A DNA stretch of 64,000 nt from Chamaelirium japonicum (GCA_947650365.1 CANTAL010000101.1:62001-126000), one strand, 5' to 3'; positions 1-11,132 are shown, counted from the first letter of the stretch. Notes: generated from the sequence alone by a model not told the origin. Numbers and translations: made by a program.

Positions 1-1839
1 GATCGTACGAATGAATTAGAATAGATACATTTGTGCGAATGAATTAGAATGGATCGTACGAATGAATTTGAATGGATCGTATGAATGAATTAGAATGCAT
101 CGTATGAATGAATTAGAATGGATCGTGCGAATGAATTAGAATGGATCGTACGAATGAATTAGAATGGATCGTACGAATGAACTAGAATGGACACATTCGT
201 GCGAATGAATTAGAATGGATCGTACGAATGAATTAGAATGGATCGTACGAATGAATTAGACTGGATCTTACGAATGAATTAGAATGGATCGTACGAATGA
301 ATTAGAATGGATCGTACGAATGAATTAGAATGGATCTTACGAATAAATTAGAATGGATCGTACGAATAAATTAGAATGAATCGTATGAATGGTTTAGAAT
401 GGATACATTCGTGCGAATGAATTAGAATGGATCGGGCGAATGAATTAGAATGGATCGTACGAATGAATTAGAATGGATCAAATAAATGAATTAGAATGGT
501 TACTTTCATCCGAATGAATTAGAATGGATCATACGAAAGAATTAGAATGGATCGTACGAATGAATTAGAATGGATCATATTAATGAATTAGAATGGATAG
601 TACGAATGAATTAGAATGGATACATTCGTGCGAATAAATTAGAATGGATTGTATGAATGAATTAGAATGGATCGTACGAATGAATTAGAATGGATCGTAC
701 TAATGAATTAGAATAGATTGCGCGAATGAATTAGAATGGATCGTACGAATGAATTAGAATGGATCGTACGAAGGAATTAGAATGGATCGTACGAATGAAT
801 TAGAATGGATCGTACGAATGAATTAGAATGGATCGTAGGAATGAATTAGAATGGATATATTTGAACGAATAAATTAGAATGGATCATACGAATGAATTAG
901 AATGGATCGTACGAATGAATTAGAATGGATAGTGCGAATGAATTAGAATCGATCGTACGAATGAATTAGAATGGATCGTACGAATGAATTAGAATGGATC
1001 ATACGAATGAGTAAGAATGGATCGTACGAATGAATTAGAATGGATCGTACGAATGAATTAGAATGGATCGTACGAATAAATTAAAATGGATACATTCGTC
1101 CGAATGAATTAGAATGGATCATACGAATGAGTAAGAATGGATCGTACGAATAAAATAGAATAGATTGTACGAATGAATTAGAATGGATACATTCGTGCGA
1201 ATGAATTAGAATGGATCGTGCACGAATGAGTAAGAATAAATTAGAATGGATCATACGAATGAATTAGAATGGATTGTACGAATTAATTAGAATGGATATA
1301 TTCGTGCAAATGAATTAGAATGGATTAGAATGGATCATACGAATGGATTAGAATGGATACATTCGAGCGAATGAATTAGTATGGATCGTACGAATGAATT
1401 AGAATGAATCATACGAATAAATTAGAATTGATACATTCGTCCGAATGAATTAGAATGGATCATACGAATGAGTAAGAATGGATCGTACGAATGAAATAGA
1501 ATAGATTGTACGAATGAATTAGAATGGATCCTACGAATGAATTAGAATGGATCGTGTGAATGAATTAGAATGGTTACATTCATGCGAATGAATTAGAATG
1601 GATCGTACGAATGGATTAGAATGGATCGTACGAATGGATTAGAATGGATACATTCGAGCGAATGAATTAGAATGGATCGTACGAATGAATTAGAATGGAT
1701 CGTACGAATGGATTAGAATGGATCCTACGAATAGATTAGAATGGATACCTTTGTGCATATGAATTAGAATGGACCGTACGAATGAATTAGAATGGATCAT
1801 ATTAATGAATTAGAATGGATCGTACGAATGAATTAGAAT

Positions 1840-2180
1840 GGATCGTGTGAAAGAATTAGAATGCATTGTATGAATGAATTAGAATGGATCGTATGAATGA
1901 ATTAGAATGAATCGTGCGAATGAATTCGAATGGATCGCATGATCCATTCGAATAGAATGGATCATATGAATGAATTAGAATGGATCAAGCGAATGAATTA
2001 GAATGGATTGTAGGAATGAATTAGAATGGATCGTATGAATGAATTAGAATGGATCGTATGAATGAATTAGAATGGATCGTGCGAATGAATTATAATGGAT
2101 CGTACGAATGAATTAGAATGGATCGTACGAATGAATTAGAATGGATCATATGAATGAATTAGAATGGATCATACGAATGA
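1840..2180 (+). repeat. Small palindrome block, paralogous to about 39540-39900
   Basis: CGAATGGATCGCATGATCC, then ATTCG, at about 1928-1951 forms a short inversion inside a plus block. The same structure and neighbouring variants (GCATTGTATG before, GATTGTAGGAATG after) occur at about 39627-39655, so about 300 bp have been copied between places 37.7 kb apart. Confidence 0.75.
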
Positions 2181-4942
2181 GAAAGAATGGATCGTACGAA
2201 TGAAATAGAATGGATTGTACGAATGAATTAGAATGGATACATTCGTGCGAATGAATTAGAATGGATCGCACGAATGAATTAGAATGGATCATACGAATGA
2301 ATTAGAATGGATCGTACGAATGAATTAGAATGCATCATACGAAAGAATTAGAATGGATATATTCGTGCGAATGAATTAGAATGGATCGTACTAATGAATT
2401 AGACTGGATCATAATAATGAATTTGAATGGATACATTTGTGCGAATGAATCTAAATGGATTGTATGAATGAATTACAATGGATCGTACGAATGAATTAGA
2501 ATGGATCGTACGAATGAATTAAAATGGATCAAATGAATGAATTAGAATGGTTACATTCATGCGAATGAATTAGAATGGATCGTACGAATGGATTAGAATG
2601 GATCGTATGTGTGAATTAGAATGGATACGAAGGAATTAGAATGGATCGTACGAAGGAATTAGAATGGATCATACGAATGAAATAGAATGGTTCGTACGAA
2701 TGAAATAGAATGGATCATACGAAGGAATTAGAATACATTCGTATGATCCATTCTAATTCATTCGGACGAATGTATCCATTCTAATTTATTCGTACGATCC
2801 ATTCTAATTCATTCGTACGATCCATTCTAATTCATTCGTACGATCCATTGTTACTCATTCGTATGATCCATTCTAATTCATTCGTACGATCTATTCTAAT
2901 TCATTCGCACGAATGTATCCATTCCATTCGTACGATCCATTCATACGATCCATTCTAATTCATTCATAGAATCCATTCTAACTCTTTCATACGATCCATT
3001 CTAATTCATTCGTACGATCCATTCTAATTCATTAGCATGGATCGTGCTATTGAATTAGAATGGAATATACGAATGAATTAGAATGGATCGTAGAATGGAT
3101 CGTATGAATGAATTAGAATGAATTAGAATGGATCGTACGAATGAATTAGAATGGATCGTACGAATGAATTAGAATGGATCGTACGAATAAAATAGAATGG
3201 ATCGTGTGAAAGAATTAGAATGGATTGTATGAATGAATTAGAATGGATCATATGAATGGATCGTACGAATGGAATGGATACATTCGTGCGAATGAATTAG
3301 AATGGATCGTACGAATGAATTAGAATGGATCATACGAATGAGTAAGAATGGATCGTACGAATGAATTAGAATGGATCGTACGAATAAATTAGAATGGATA
3401 CATTCGTCCGAATGAATTAGAATGGATCATACGAATGCATTCTAATTCCTTCGTACGATCCATTCTAATTCCTTCGTACATACAATCCATTCTAATTCTT
3501 TCACACGATCCATTCTAATTCATTCGTAGGATCCATTCTAATTCATTCGTACAATCTATTCTATTTCATTCGTACGATCCATTCTTACTCATTCGTATGA
3601 TCCATTCTAATTCATTCGCATGAATGTATCCATTCTAATTCATTCGTACGAATCCATTCTAATTCATTCGTACAATCTATTCTATTTCATTCGTACGATC
3701 CATTCTAATTCATTCGTACGATCCATTCTAATTCATTCGCACGATCCATTCTAATTCATTCGCACGATCCATTCTTACTCATTCGTATGATCCATTCTAA
3801 TTTATTCGCACGAATGTATCCATTCTAATTCATTCGTACGTCTAATTCATTCGTACGGTCCATTCTAATTCATTCGCACAATCCATTCTATTTCATTCGT
3901 ACGATCCATTCTTACTCATTCGTATGATCTATTATGGATACATTCGTGCGAATGAATTAGAATGGATCATACGAATGAGTAAGAATGGATCGTACGAATG
4001 AAATAGAATGGATTGTGCGAATGAATTAGAATGGATCGTACGAATGAATTAGAATGGATCGTGTGAAAGAATTAGAATGGATTGTATGAATGAATTAGAA
4101 TAGATCGTATGAATGAATTAGAATGGATCGTACGAATGAATTAGAATGGATCGTACGAATGAATTAGAATGGATACATTCGCGAATGAATTAGAATGGAT
4201 CGTACGAATGAATTAGAATGGATCGTACGAATGAATTAGAATGGATCTTACGAATGAATTAGAATGGATCGTATGAATGAATTAGAATGGATCATACGAA
4301 TGAATTATAATGGATACATTTGTGCGAATGAATTAGAATGGATCGTACGAATGAATTAGAATGGATCGTATGAATGAATTAGAATGGATCGTACGAATGA
4401 ATTAGAATGGATCGTACGAAGGAATTAGAATGGATCGTACGAATGAATTAGAATGGATATATTCGTGCAAATGAATTAGAATAGATCGTATGAATGTATT
4501 AGAATGGATCGTATGAGTGAATTAGAATGGATCGTGCGAATGAATTAGAATGGATCGTATGAATGAATTAGAATGGATCGTACGAATGAATTCGAATGGA
4601 TCGTACGAATTCATTCTAATTCATTCATACAATCCATTCTAATTCTTTCACACGATCTATTCTAATTCATTTGTAGGATCCATTCTAATTCGTTCGTACA
4701 ATCCATTCTATTTCATTTGTACGATCCATTCTTACTCATTCGTATGATCCATTCTAATTCATTCGTACGATTCATTCTAATTCATTTGTACGATCCATTC
4801 TAATTTATTCGCACGAATGTATCCATTCTAATTCATTCGTACGATCCATTCTAATTCATTCGCACAATCTATTCTAATTCATTCATACAATCCATTCTAA
4901 TTCATTCACACGAATGTATCCATTCTAATTCATTCATACGAT

Positions 4943-4947
4943 CCATT
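4943..4947 (+). repeat. Target site duplication CCATT (left)
   Basis: CCATT directly before the LTR start, matched by CCATT at 17895-17899. Removing the element and one copy restores an ordinary satellite monomer, GATCCATTCTACTTC. Confidence 0.95.
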
Positions 4948-6293
4948 TGTTAGAATTGGTGAGGTCTACAGCTCGTAAAACCTATAGTTTAGCTATGTAT
5001 GGTTGATAGTATAGGAATGCATATTGGTACGTACCTTAGTACGTGTTCTGATTACAGAACAGAGAGCCATGGCTACATGGTAATCCACTTGAGTGGGAGA
5101 CTCAAGGGACTGGTCCCATGTAACAACCTAAATGCGTTCGCAGCTCTGATTAGGGTTGGTCGCCCTATCAGGTTAAGCTGTTGGGATGACAGAGCGTGGG
5201 TGTCTCCACCACGGTCATTACCAAGCACAGTGTCTGTGGCCGAACGGAACCAACACGGTGCATAGATCGATGCGCAGACATCGGTGCACTAAACCATGTT
5301 TCTGCTTAGGGTAAAACGGTCCTAAACCCTGAGGAACCATGTCTGGTGGACTAACCAGTTGTGTGGTGCTTTGGCGCACCAATGTGTGAGGATCCGGATA
5401 CAGTGATCCAAAACCACGGTGTACTGGGTTACCCGGCTGGCGTTGCATCAGCATGTCACTCCTGCAGGCTATCCACACCCCTAACGGGAGGTGCGTTCCT
5501 TGGTCTGACCTACGTCGTATTAAACCCTAGCCAGGTGGTCATCAGTTCGACTGGTGACGGATCCGGTTACTCGGCAGAGTTATCGGAGGTACGATGTACG
5601 TGGTCAACCTGGAAGGAACCGAGTCATATGAGCACTCGAGTCTGACGGTATTCTCCATCGCTCGAGTTGCGTCATGGCACCAGTGGAGGGACAGCGAGTT
5701 TACCATACTAAGCGGAGAGCAGGGGTATGAGGGAGAACATAGTAAGTCCGGGGGAATTGGAGTATAGCCTGTGTCGCACTCTAGGTGGCTACGCAGGTTA
5801 ACTCGGACTCAGAGGATCGATAGTACACTCGGGTAGTATGTCGATCGAGTCTGAGTTGGAAGCCATGAACCCTGGTCCCTGAAGGTTCCACTTTATCGAC
5901 ATTATGTACGGTTCTTATACCATCTCCTCGAAACACAGAATGTAGTTAGAGGAAGCGAGAAGTCCAAGCCTACGCTCCGTGAGTGCTTCGCACTAGTGCA
6001 TGGTAGATACGTAGCTACGTGTGTGCACTAAGGGGAAACCCTAGGTTAGTGCAGAGACGCATGTAGCAATTCCTTGCCATAAGTGGACTTTGCCACATGG
6101 GTGCGATGCACCGGGACATGTTGCGAGTTGACTAGTTGACTTCACTAGGGGCACCCTACGGGAACCTCAGAGAATAGTGAAATCACTGGTGCACTTCACT
6201 TATGTATGCCTTGCAAAGTCTCGTACACGAGGAACGGCCAACTAGTGACATAAGGGCGTTTTGGTCATACCATGCGCCACTATGTACTAATGG

Positions 6294-6517
6294 GGCCGGC
6301 CCTAAGTGTTGAGAGACTGTTCAAGGCCGGCCCTATTAGTTTCAGGAGGTTGTTGCCTCTGATGAAACGGCCGATCATGAGGCGCAGAAAACGGGCTGGT
6401 TTTGATCATTTTCGAAAACAAGGAAAAGATAGAGATAAAAGAAGAGATATATAGGGAGAGGTTTGAATCAGTAAATCCTATCTGCTAGGCTTATCCATAA
6501 GGATAAGGCCGACCCTA
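6294..6517 (+). promoter_or_regulatory. Three GGCCGGCCCTA-type repeats upstream of and touching the TATA box
   Basis: GGCCGGCCCTA at 6294-6304 and 6325-6335, and GGCCGACCCTA at 6507-6517, the last overlapping the TATA box. All three are kept in the right LTR. Repeated GC-rich elements in U3 are typical of enhancer repeats; the binding factor is unknown. Confidence 0.45.
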
Positions 6518-6523
6518 TATAAA
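6516..6523 (+). promoter_or_regulatory. TATA box of the 5' LTR
   Basis: TATATAAA within CCCTATATAAAGCATAGG. A purine-rich stretch follows (GGGAGAGAGGGG), so transcription probably starts about 30 bp downstream, near 6545-6555. This is the only strong TATA box seen in the LTR. Confidence 0.7.
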
Positions 6524-7278
6524 GCATAGGGAGAGAGGGGGGGACGAAATTAATGAGCCATGCAAGCCCTAGGGCCAGCCCAAGCCATGGGGGAAACCCT
6601 AGCCACCCCCTCTCCTCTCTTCGCATCTCCTCTTTCGTCTCTCTCTCCCTCGCTTGCGCCATTGGATGGCGACTCGTCTTCCTCACGTGGTGTTTCATAG
6701 AAGGAGAAGGCCCGTCGTATGGAGGCACTCAAAGATCCATCGACGAGGTGCCGTGCATCGTGTGAGATCGGGTGAACTAGAAGGCGTCTTCCGCAATCTT
6801 TTGCTGTCCAGAATCTGCACAGAAAATCAGCGTTGTTTCTATAATTTCGGGAGCTACAGAAATCCAAACGACGTGAAACTTATCGTAAAAGTTGCGTCTC
6901 GAAGTTGGCTACCTGCAGTCCAAATTTCAGCCCAATCGAAGTTTGGACCAAAACGTTATGGCCATCGCGCCGAATCTATGTCGAGCAGATCCGTAGCCCG
7001 TCTCCATCAACAAAGAAGAAATTTGTCGCGGTGAAAGATTCCGCACGCAGGTATGATCTCTAACAAGTAGATCTAATATAATTAGAATATGCATACATGC
7101 TAGATTGTTCTTTTGCGTTAGATCGTCGTTAGGGGTTCGCATAGTTGCCATGCTAATTTCATACACGCATATTTAGATCGTTTCGATGAAAATTTTGATA
7201 TGTATACACCGCCTACGGTCCTCGGACCTTCACTTTGCTTCCGCTGCGGGCCTCTACCATGGATTTATTTCCAACAAT

Positions 7279-7290
7279 TGGTTTCAGAGC
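7279..7290 (+). other. Primer binding site (initiator Met tRNA type)
   Basis: TGGTTTCAGAGC, beginning three bases after the LTR end. Many plant copia elements use TGGTATCAGAGC, complementary to the 3' end of initiator Met tRNA; there is one mismatch here (A to T at the fifth base). Its position and match fix the strand of the element and the left LTR boundary. Confidence 0.88.
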
Positions 7291-7832
7291 TACGCTAGTG
7301 GTGTGTGTTTCATGTTTTTCATGAAACCGTCATGTGCGCGCATGAATAGTATGTGCCGCCATCGGGGTTCTACGAGTAGATCATGCATAGTATTTTTTTG
7401 TGTGTGTTCTATGAATCGTTCTTGCAGGGCGCCGCTTCTAAAATTATTCTGGATATGTGATTGCTTGCTACCGGGGGTCGGACCCCGTGTTAGCGATTTT
7501 TTCTGGATGTTTTTTCTTTTGTGTGTGGATAGATTTTAGAGCCATAGTCGGGCAAGAGGTGAAGATTTACCACCCTTGATTTCTAGGCTTTTGCTAGGTT
7601 TGTTTTTCCTTTTCTTTCTAGGAAATTGTGTACGAGCGAGCACTTGCTCGAAGCATACTAGATCTTTTTCGGTTACAGATTAAAGAGGAGGACTTGCCGT
7701 GGAGATCCACCACCGGGAAGATGAGCGAAACCTTGGAGGACGATGGCGATCCGGCGAAGCGTACACGATGACGGCAAATGTCATAAAGTATCAGGAGATC
7801 ATATACAGAGGCTTGCACCGGATCGAGGAGCC
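7291..7832 (+). other. Left part of the copia leader
   Basis: Untranslated leader between the primer site and the LINE. It has no copia domain. It holds a perfect hairpin at 7472-7487 (stem CGGGG/CCCCG, loop GTCGGA), a long pyrimidine-rich run near 7600-7620 and a short open frame at 7721-7771 (16 codons plus stop). The sequence continues after the LINE at 10856. Confidence 0.6.
7472..7487 (+). other. Leader stem-loop 1, loop GTCGGA
   Basis: CGGGG, GTCGGA, CCCCG: a 5-bp GC stem with a six-base loop. The same loop tops a different stem at 10892-10913. Confidence 0.45.
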
Positions 7833-7834
7833 TT
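7819..7834 (+). repeat. LINE target site duplication (left)
   Basis: CGGATCGAGGAGCCTT, identical to 10840-10855. The last two T may belong to the tail. Confidence 0.93.
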
Positions 7835-7849
7835 TTTTTTTTTTTTTTT

Positions 7850-8067
7850 GAAGAGTAAAAACTAATCTATTACTGAAAAATAAAAGCAGATACAGGACAC
7901 GGCTTGTCTCTGAGTGAGCAAGCAGACCACACGACCTAAGAGGCCAAATCAACTCGAAAACCCTACCTCATCGCACGGAGAGCAGACCGACATGGTAGCC
8001 CTCAGTCTTGAGGCAACTCTCACCTAAGACTATCTCAATAGCACAATGAACTAGAGTCCTGACTACA
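7850..8067 (-). other. LINE 3' end and tail junction
   Basis: After the ORF1 stop, about 220 bases without coding lead to TTTATTTTTCAGTAATAGA, TTAGTTTTTACTCTTC and the poly(A). The direct joining of ORF1 to a 3' end shows where ORF2 has been lost; no obvious microhomology marks the joint. Confidence 0.7.
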
Positions 8068-8746
8068 CTAACTGGCCCCCCTACTCCTCGTAACCCTATC
8101 AGACTGACCCTTAGGCCAGGGTTCTTTAGCTCGGGGCTGAAGCTCTGGATTTGGCATGGTAAGGAACGTGGGGTAGTTGGCAAGATGAGGAGGCACCTTC
8201 TTGTACTGATCAAAAGAAACCATGGGGTGAACAATGCCTGCCTGCTCCTCTCGATCTTGAGCCTCCCCATCCTGAGCAAGATCTTGAAAAACCCCTGAAG
8301 CCGGTTCTTCAGCTAGCCCCGCCGTATCCTACCAAACACGAGCCCTCAAAGCCTGCTTTCGACGAGATCGTTGAAGAATAGGAATAGTTAAGCTGGGACT
8401 TCCTTCTCGTTGGCCTCGCCTCCCAGGATTCTTCTTAGCGCCTCCAACTACTACCCCACTCCCACTTGCGAGAGCTAACATGATCGGTCTCTCCCCCTCA
8501 CTGGCTGAACTCACTGCTTGGATAACAACCCGTACATTCTCTGTCGTAACATTGCCAATCGCTAGCGTAACAGCAGTTTTTGCCATTGTTACGCTAGCAT
8601 TAGGAGAGCCAGCAGATGTTGTTACACCATCAACTGCAATGCGTTCATCAATTTCAGCAGACGCACATTGCGTAACAATATTAGCAAAAGCCTCTTCCAA
8701 TGCCGTGCCAGCATCAGCAACATTTGGTATTACAGCATCAGGTACT

Positions 8747-8890
8747 GCATCAGCCTCTACTTGCGTAACAGCATCCTTAGGTAGTGTAACATCAGGTATT
8801 GCATCAGCTTGACATTCAGCATCAGCCTCTACTTGCGTAACTGCATCCTTAGGCAGTGTAACATCAGGTACTGCATTAGCAATATTTGGT
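8747..8890 (-). repeat. 72-bp (24-residue) tandem repeat in the LINE ORF1 tail
   Basis: On the plus strand, GCATCAGCCTCTACTTGCGT occurs at 8747 and again at 8819, an offset of 72 bp that keeps the frame. The protein repeat centres on PDVTLPKDAVTQVEADA. Shorter relatives of the unit (PDAVTPNIANA, PDAVIPNVADA) lie on both sides, so the low-complexity tail seems to have grown by repeat expansion. Confidence 0.8.
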
Positions 8891-9387
8891 GTTACAGCAT
8901 CAGGTACTGCATCAGATTCAGCTACTACAACATCGCTGGTACCAGGAATCGCAGCAGCACATGCTACCTGATTATCTGCAAAATCACCCACTGTTACACA
9001 GCCAGAAGCCTGTGTTACATCAGCCACCACTGCAGCTACAGTACCCAAACCATGAGCTTCATCTTCCCCCACCATTCCAGCCCTCTGACTATCCTTACCT
9101 CTCCTATAGTCATCTTCATCAATGCTCCCTAGAACTGCAAATCGAGATCCACTGCTTTGGGACGGAGCACTAGGGATATGCTCCTTCCTCTTATCTTTAT
9201 CAGCAGCAATCACCTTATTCCAACCCGCCTCATCAATACTGTGATCAATCCCAGCTTCAGTGGAATGAGAAGGACCTGCCTTTGTTCCCACTGGCCTCCA
9301 GGCAGCAGAGTAACCCCGTTTCCGACCACCTTGGAATGCCTCTCTCCCTAAATTCTTCCATCTCTCTCCTATTTGCTGATGCTTGGG

Positions 9388-9429
9388 ACAAAAATCTTCG
9401 CTATGATCAAAGGATTTACAAGCTCTACA
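9388..9429 (-). other. CCHC zinc knuckle of LINE ORF1
   Basis: CRACKSFDHSEDFC: C-X2-C-X4-H-X4-C with all four metal ligands intact, preceded by YDWVPKR. This is the usual place of the knuckle after the DUF4283 region in plant L1 ORF1 proteins. Confidence 0.9.
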
Positions 9430-10839
9430 TCTCTTAGGAACCCAATCATAAGACACAGGTTGCAGAGATATAAGCTTATCTTTAGAATCCCTAGCTTCCA
9501 CCACCTCCGGAAGAGAATCTTCCACGTTTATATCCACACACAGTCGAGCATAGTTTACCCGAAGTTGGGCCGTAGTCGCTTGACATATACAACGGAACCC
9601 CAATTATACTGCCCATCCTGCTGAGTATCTCCTCGGACCACAGATCAACAAGCAGGTTTGGAAATCTTACCCAAATCGGAACATGAGTAAGGATATCTCT
9701 TTCACATTTCATGCCCTTCACCTACTTCTTTAACACCAGAGGCCTCCCCTCGATATGCCATGGTCCTCCCTCCAAAGCTTTTGTATAGTCCTCCTCTTCC
9801 GCAAACCGAAAAAGAAAAACTCCATTTTCTCTAGAGAAGATTTCAAAATTCCCTTTTGGCTTCCATCTCTGTAATAGCATCTCCTTAAGGTGCACATAAT
9901 AGGGTCTTCTACCAAGCACAAAGCCCACTAGTGAAAGCTCCCACTTCTTTCGATTCTTAGCCAACTCTTCTTCTGGGCAAACAGCTACCTTTTTGGTCCC
10001 AATCAAAGTGGGAGGGATGAACCTCAGTTGAGAGCACCTAGCAGGAACAGGGACCCCACCTGCATCAGTCCCAGCTTGTTCAGTCACACCATCAAGCACT
10101 TGGTCTGCATGACAAGGCCCTGCCATTGCAGCAGGAATTTCAGCAATATTAGCCCTCTCGGACATTCCATCAAGCACCAAATCTGCACTTGCATTCACTG
10201 CTGCTGCATAAGAAAATCCAGCAGCCACACCAACAGCATTCCCAGCTACGTTGATCCTCTCAGGCATTCCCACACTAATCGATCTGCACAAGGTTTCACC
10301 ACATCAGTGAATGTCGAACCGGCCTGCTTTCCTTCTATCTCACCACCCGAAGAGGCTCGAAATCGTGGGCTATGAGGGGAGAAATGCAGTGGTGGGAAAT
10401 CCTCACTCCTGCCCTCATTTGCATCCCCATGGAGAAAAGCATCCGCACTTCCCTCCAGATTTGCAGTGCCATCTTGAAAACCCATCTCCTTTGCCCTCTG
10501 ATCACCAAGATCTGATCTCATCAGATCTAGAACACTGATGGAAATGGGGGAGGATCTCAGGCACGAATTGCCACAAGGTCCCGGACCACCAGATCTGGAT
10601 CCCGAGTTGTTGCCCGCTCTCCCTCTCGGATTGGAGACCAAAAAATCACCCAACGTTGGAGCTTTTGGAGGAGAGAAAACCTCCGCCTCCACCTTGTCTT
10701 CATCAGAACTGACCAAAAGGGTAGAAGAACCTCCTACTTCAGCTACCCCCGATCCTTTATGTGTCTTCCCTACCGCACCTCCTAGATGCCGAATGGTCTT
10801 TGGGTCTTGGGGGGGCTTCATCTCCGCCCCCAAATGGAT

Positions 10840-10855
10840 CGGATCGAGGAGCCTT
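10840..10855 (+). repeat. LINE target site duplication (right)
   Basis: CGGATCGAGGAGCCTT, identical to 7819-7834. The copia leader resumes after it at 10856. Confidence 0.93.
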
Positions 10856-10891
10856 GCGAAGGAGACAGAGAGCCTGCGCTGTGCCAGTCAG

Positions 10892-10913
10892 GTTCAGGGG
10901 TCGGACCCTGAAC
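10892..10913 (+). other. Leader stem-loop 2, loop GTCGGA
   Basis: GTTCAGGG, GTCGGA, CCCTGAAC: an 8-bp perfect stem. It has the same six-base loop as 7472-7487 on a different stem sequence; without the LINE the two lie about 0.4 kb apart. Confidence 0.55.
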
Positions 10914-11132
10914 TTGATTCAGTTGTGTGCTTGTTTCTTTTAGTAGTTCTTTAATATTTCTGTAGAGAACCCCGATGCGATAATTTAATTATCTGTGTTA
11001 GAGGGATACCCTTTCCCCTCGGGTCCTAGCGACCTTATTAGGATAGGATTCAACTAGTGACGCCTATTATTTAATTGACCCTTGATGATAGTATGAATTC
11101 CTCACATTTGGTTATGCCCCCATTAGGTCAAC

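Larger units (their letters stand above)
1..4947. repeat. Satellite array, left arm (23/28-bp monomers, strand-switching)
   Basis: Tandem 23-bp monomers: head GATCGTAC, then GAATG, AATTA, GAATG. Scattered among them are 28-bp monomers whose head is GATACATTCGTGC. Blocks by strand (plus means the head is read as GATCGTAC on this strand): plus 1-2734, minus 2735-3034, plus 3035-3437, minus 3438-3932, plus 3933-4610, minus 4611-4947. Boundaries are good to a few bases because most junctions lie in palindromes. Common monomer changes are GATCATACG, GATCGTATG and GATTGTACG, all CpG transitions. No gene is present; short open frames here are readings of the repeat. The array stops exactly at the target duplication of the LTR element and resumes in register at 17895. 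Confidence 0.97.
5522..6601 (+). promoter_or_regulatory. Telobox motifs (AAACCCTA) in the 5' LTR
   Basis: AAACCCTA at 5522-5529, 6036-6043 and 6594-6601. The motif is known in plant promoters and as a binding site for telobox-reading proteins. The first copy is mutated in the right LTR. Function here is inferred only from the motif. Confidence 0.35.
4948..7276 (+). repeat. 5' LTR of the copia element
   Basis: Starts TGTTAGAATTGG and ends TTTCCAACA, matching the start and end of 15566-17894. It is 2329 bp long, large for copia. U3 is about 1.6 kb and carries a TATA box at 6516; R and U5 make up the last 0.7 kb. Compared with the right LTR I count roughly 75-80 differences by eye, mostly transitions, plus small indels such as a 3-bp difference near 5122. 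The open frames of about 60-126 codons kept in both LTRs are a by-product of their young shared origin, not evidence of coding. Confidence 0.97.
7051..7621 (+). other. Possible intron spanning the LTR end and primer site
   Basis: CGCACGCAG/GTATGATC at 7042-7058 looks like a plant splice donor. Downstream, a pyrimidine-rich run ending TTTCTTTCTAG (AG at 7620-7621) looks like an acceptor, and CTTTTTCGGTTACAG ending at about 7677 is a second one. Splicing would remove the U5 end and the primer site from the RNA, leaving a translatable but not reverse-transcribable message. The signals are short, so this is a suggestion only. Confidence 0.3.
8068..10821 (-). pseudogene. LINE ORF1 (DUF4283-like and CCHC zinc knuckle), broken
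   Basis: Nucleic-acid-binding ORF1 protein of a plant L1 element, which coats the element RNA. The first ATG is at 10821. Frame 1 runs to about 10290 (Ser/Gly/Pro-rich, rich in acidic patches), then a frameshift leads into 9722-10291 with the DUF4283-like part (GRRPYYVHLKEML, GGPWHIEGRPLVLKK). A TAG at 9722-9724 stands where relatives usually have Trp. The same frame continues as VPIWVRFPNL, and a second frameshift near 9590 leads into the knuckle C-X2-C-X4-H-X4-C at 9388-9429. A long Ala/Val/Thr-rich tail follows, with a TAG at about 8329 and then open frame to a stop at 8068-8070. At about 900 codons it is long for a plant ORF1. Confidence 0.88.
7833..10839 (-). mobile_element. Non-LTR retrotransposon (plant L1-type LINE), ORF1 only
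   Basis: Inserted in the copia leader on the opposite strand. On the minus strand it starts at 10839, 18 bases before an ATG, and ends with a poly(A) tail (17 T at 7833-7849 on the plus strand) after TTACTCTTC, a common type of plant L1 3' end. It contains ORF1 with a DUF4283-like region and a CCHC knuckle, then about 220 bases of 3' sequence. No endonuclease or reverse transcriptase coding is present, so ORF2 (several kb in an intact L1) is missing. The start just before ORF1 suggests 5' truncation as well. Its base composition is richer in GC than the surrounding copia interior. Confidence 0.93.

Noticed and set aside
1..4947. CRISPR-like appearance (short direct repeats with regular spacing)
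   Set aside because: There is no distinction between repeats and unique spacers; the whole unit is repeated, and the surroundings are plant transposable elements.
4999..5645. Open frames of 86-94 codons in the left LTR, also kept in the right LTR
   Set aside because: The LTRs are about 3-4% diverged copies of one another, so conservation means little; overlapping frames on both strands are equally open and no domain is recognisable.
6654..7034. 126-codon open frame in R/U5, present in both LTRs
   Set aside because: The roughly 13 residue changes between the copies show no bias towards silent sites, the frame overlaps the untranslated start of the element RNA, and the product is a basic low-complexity sequence without a known domain.
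8480..9624. Plus-strand open frames opposite the LINE ORF1
   Set aside because: They are shadows of the minus-strand ORF1, whose DUF4283-like region, CCHC knuckle and codon pattern fix the coding strand.
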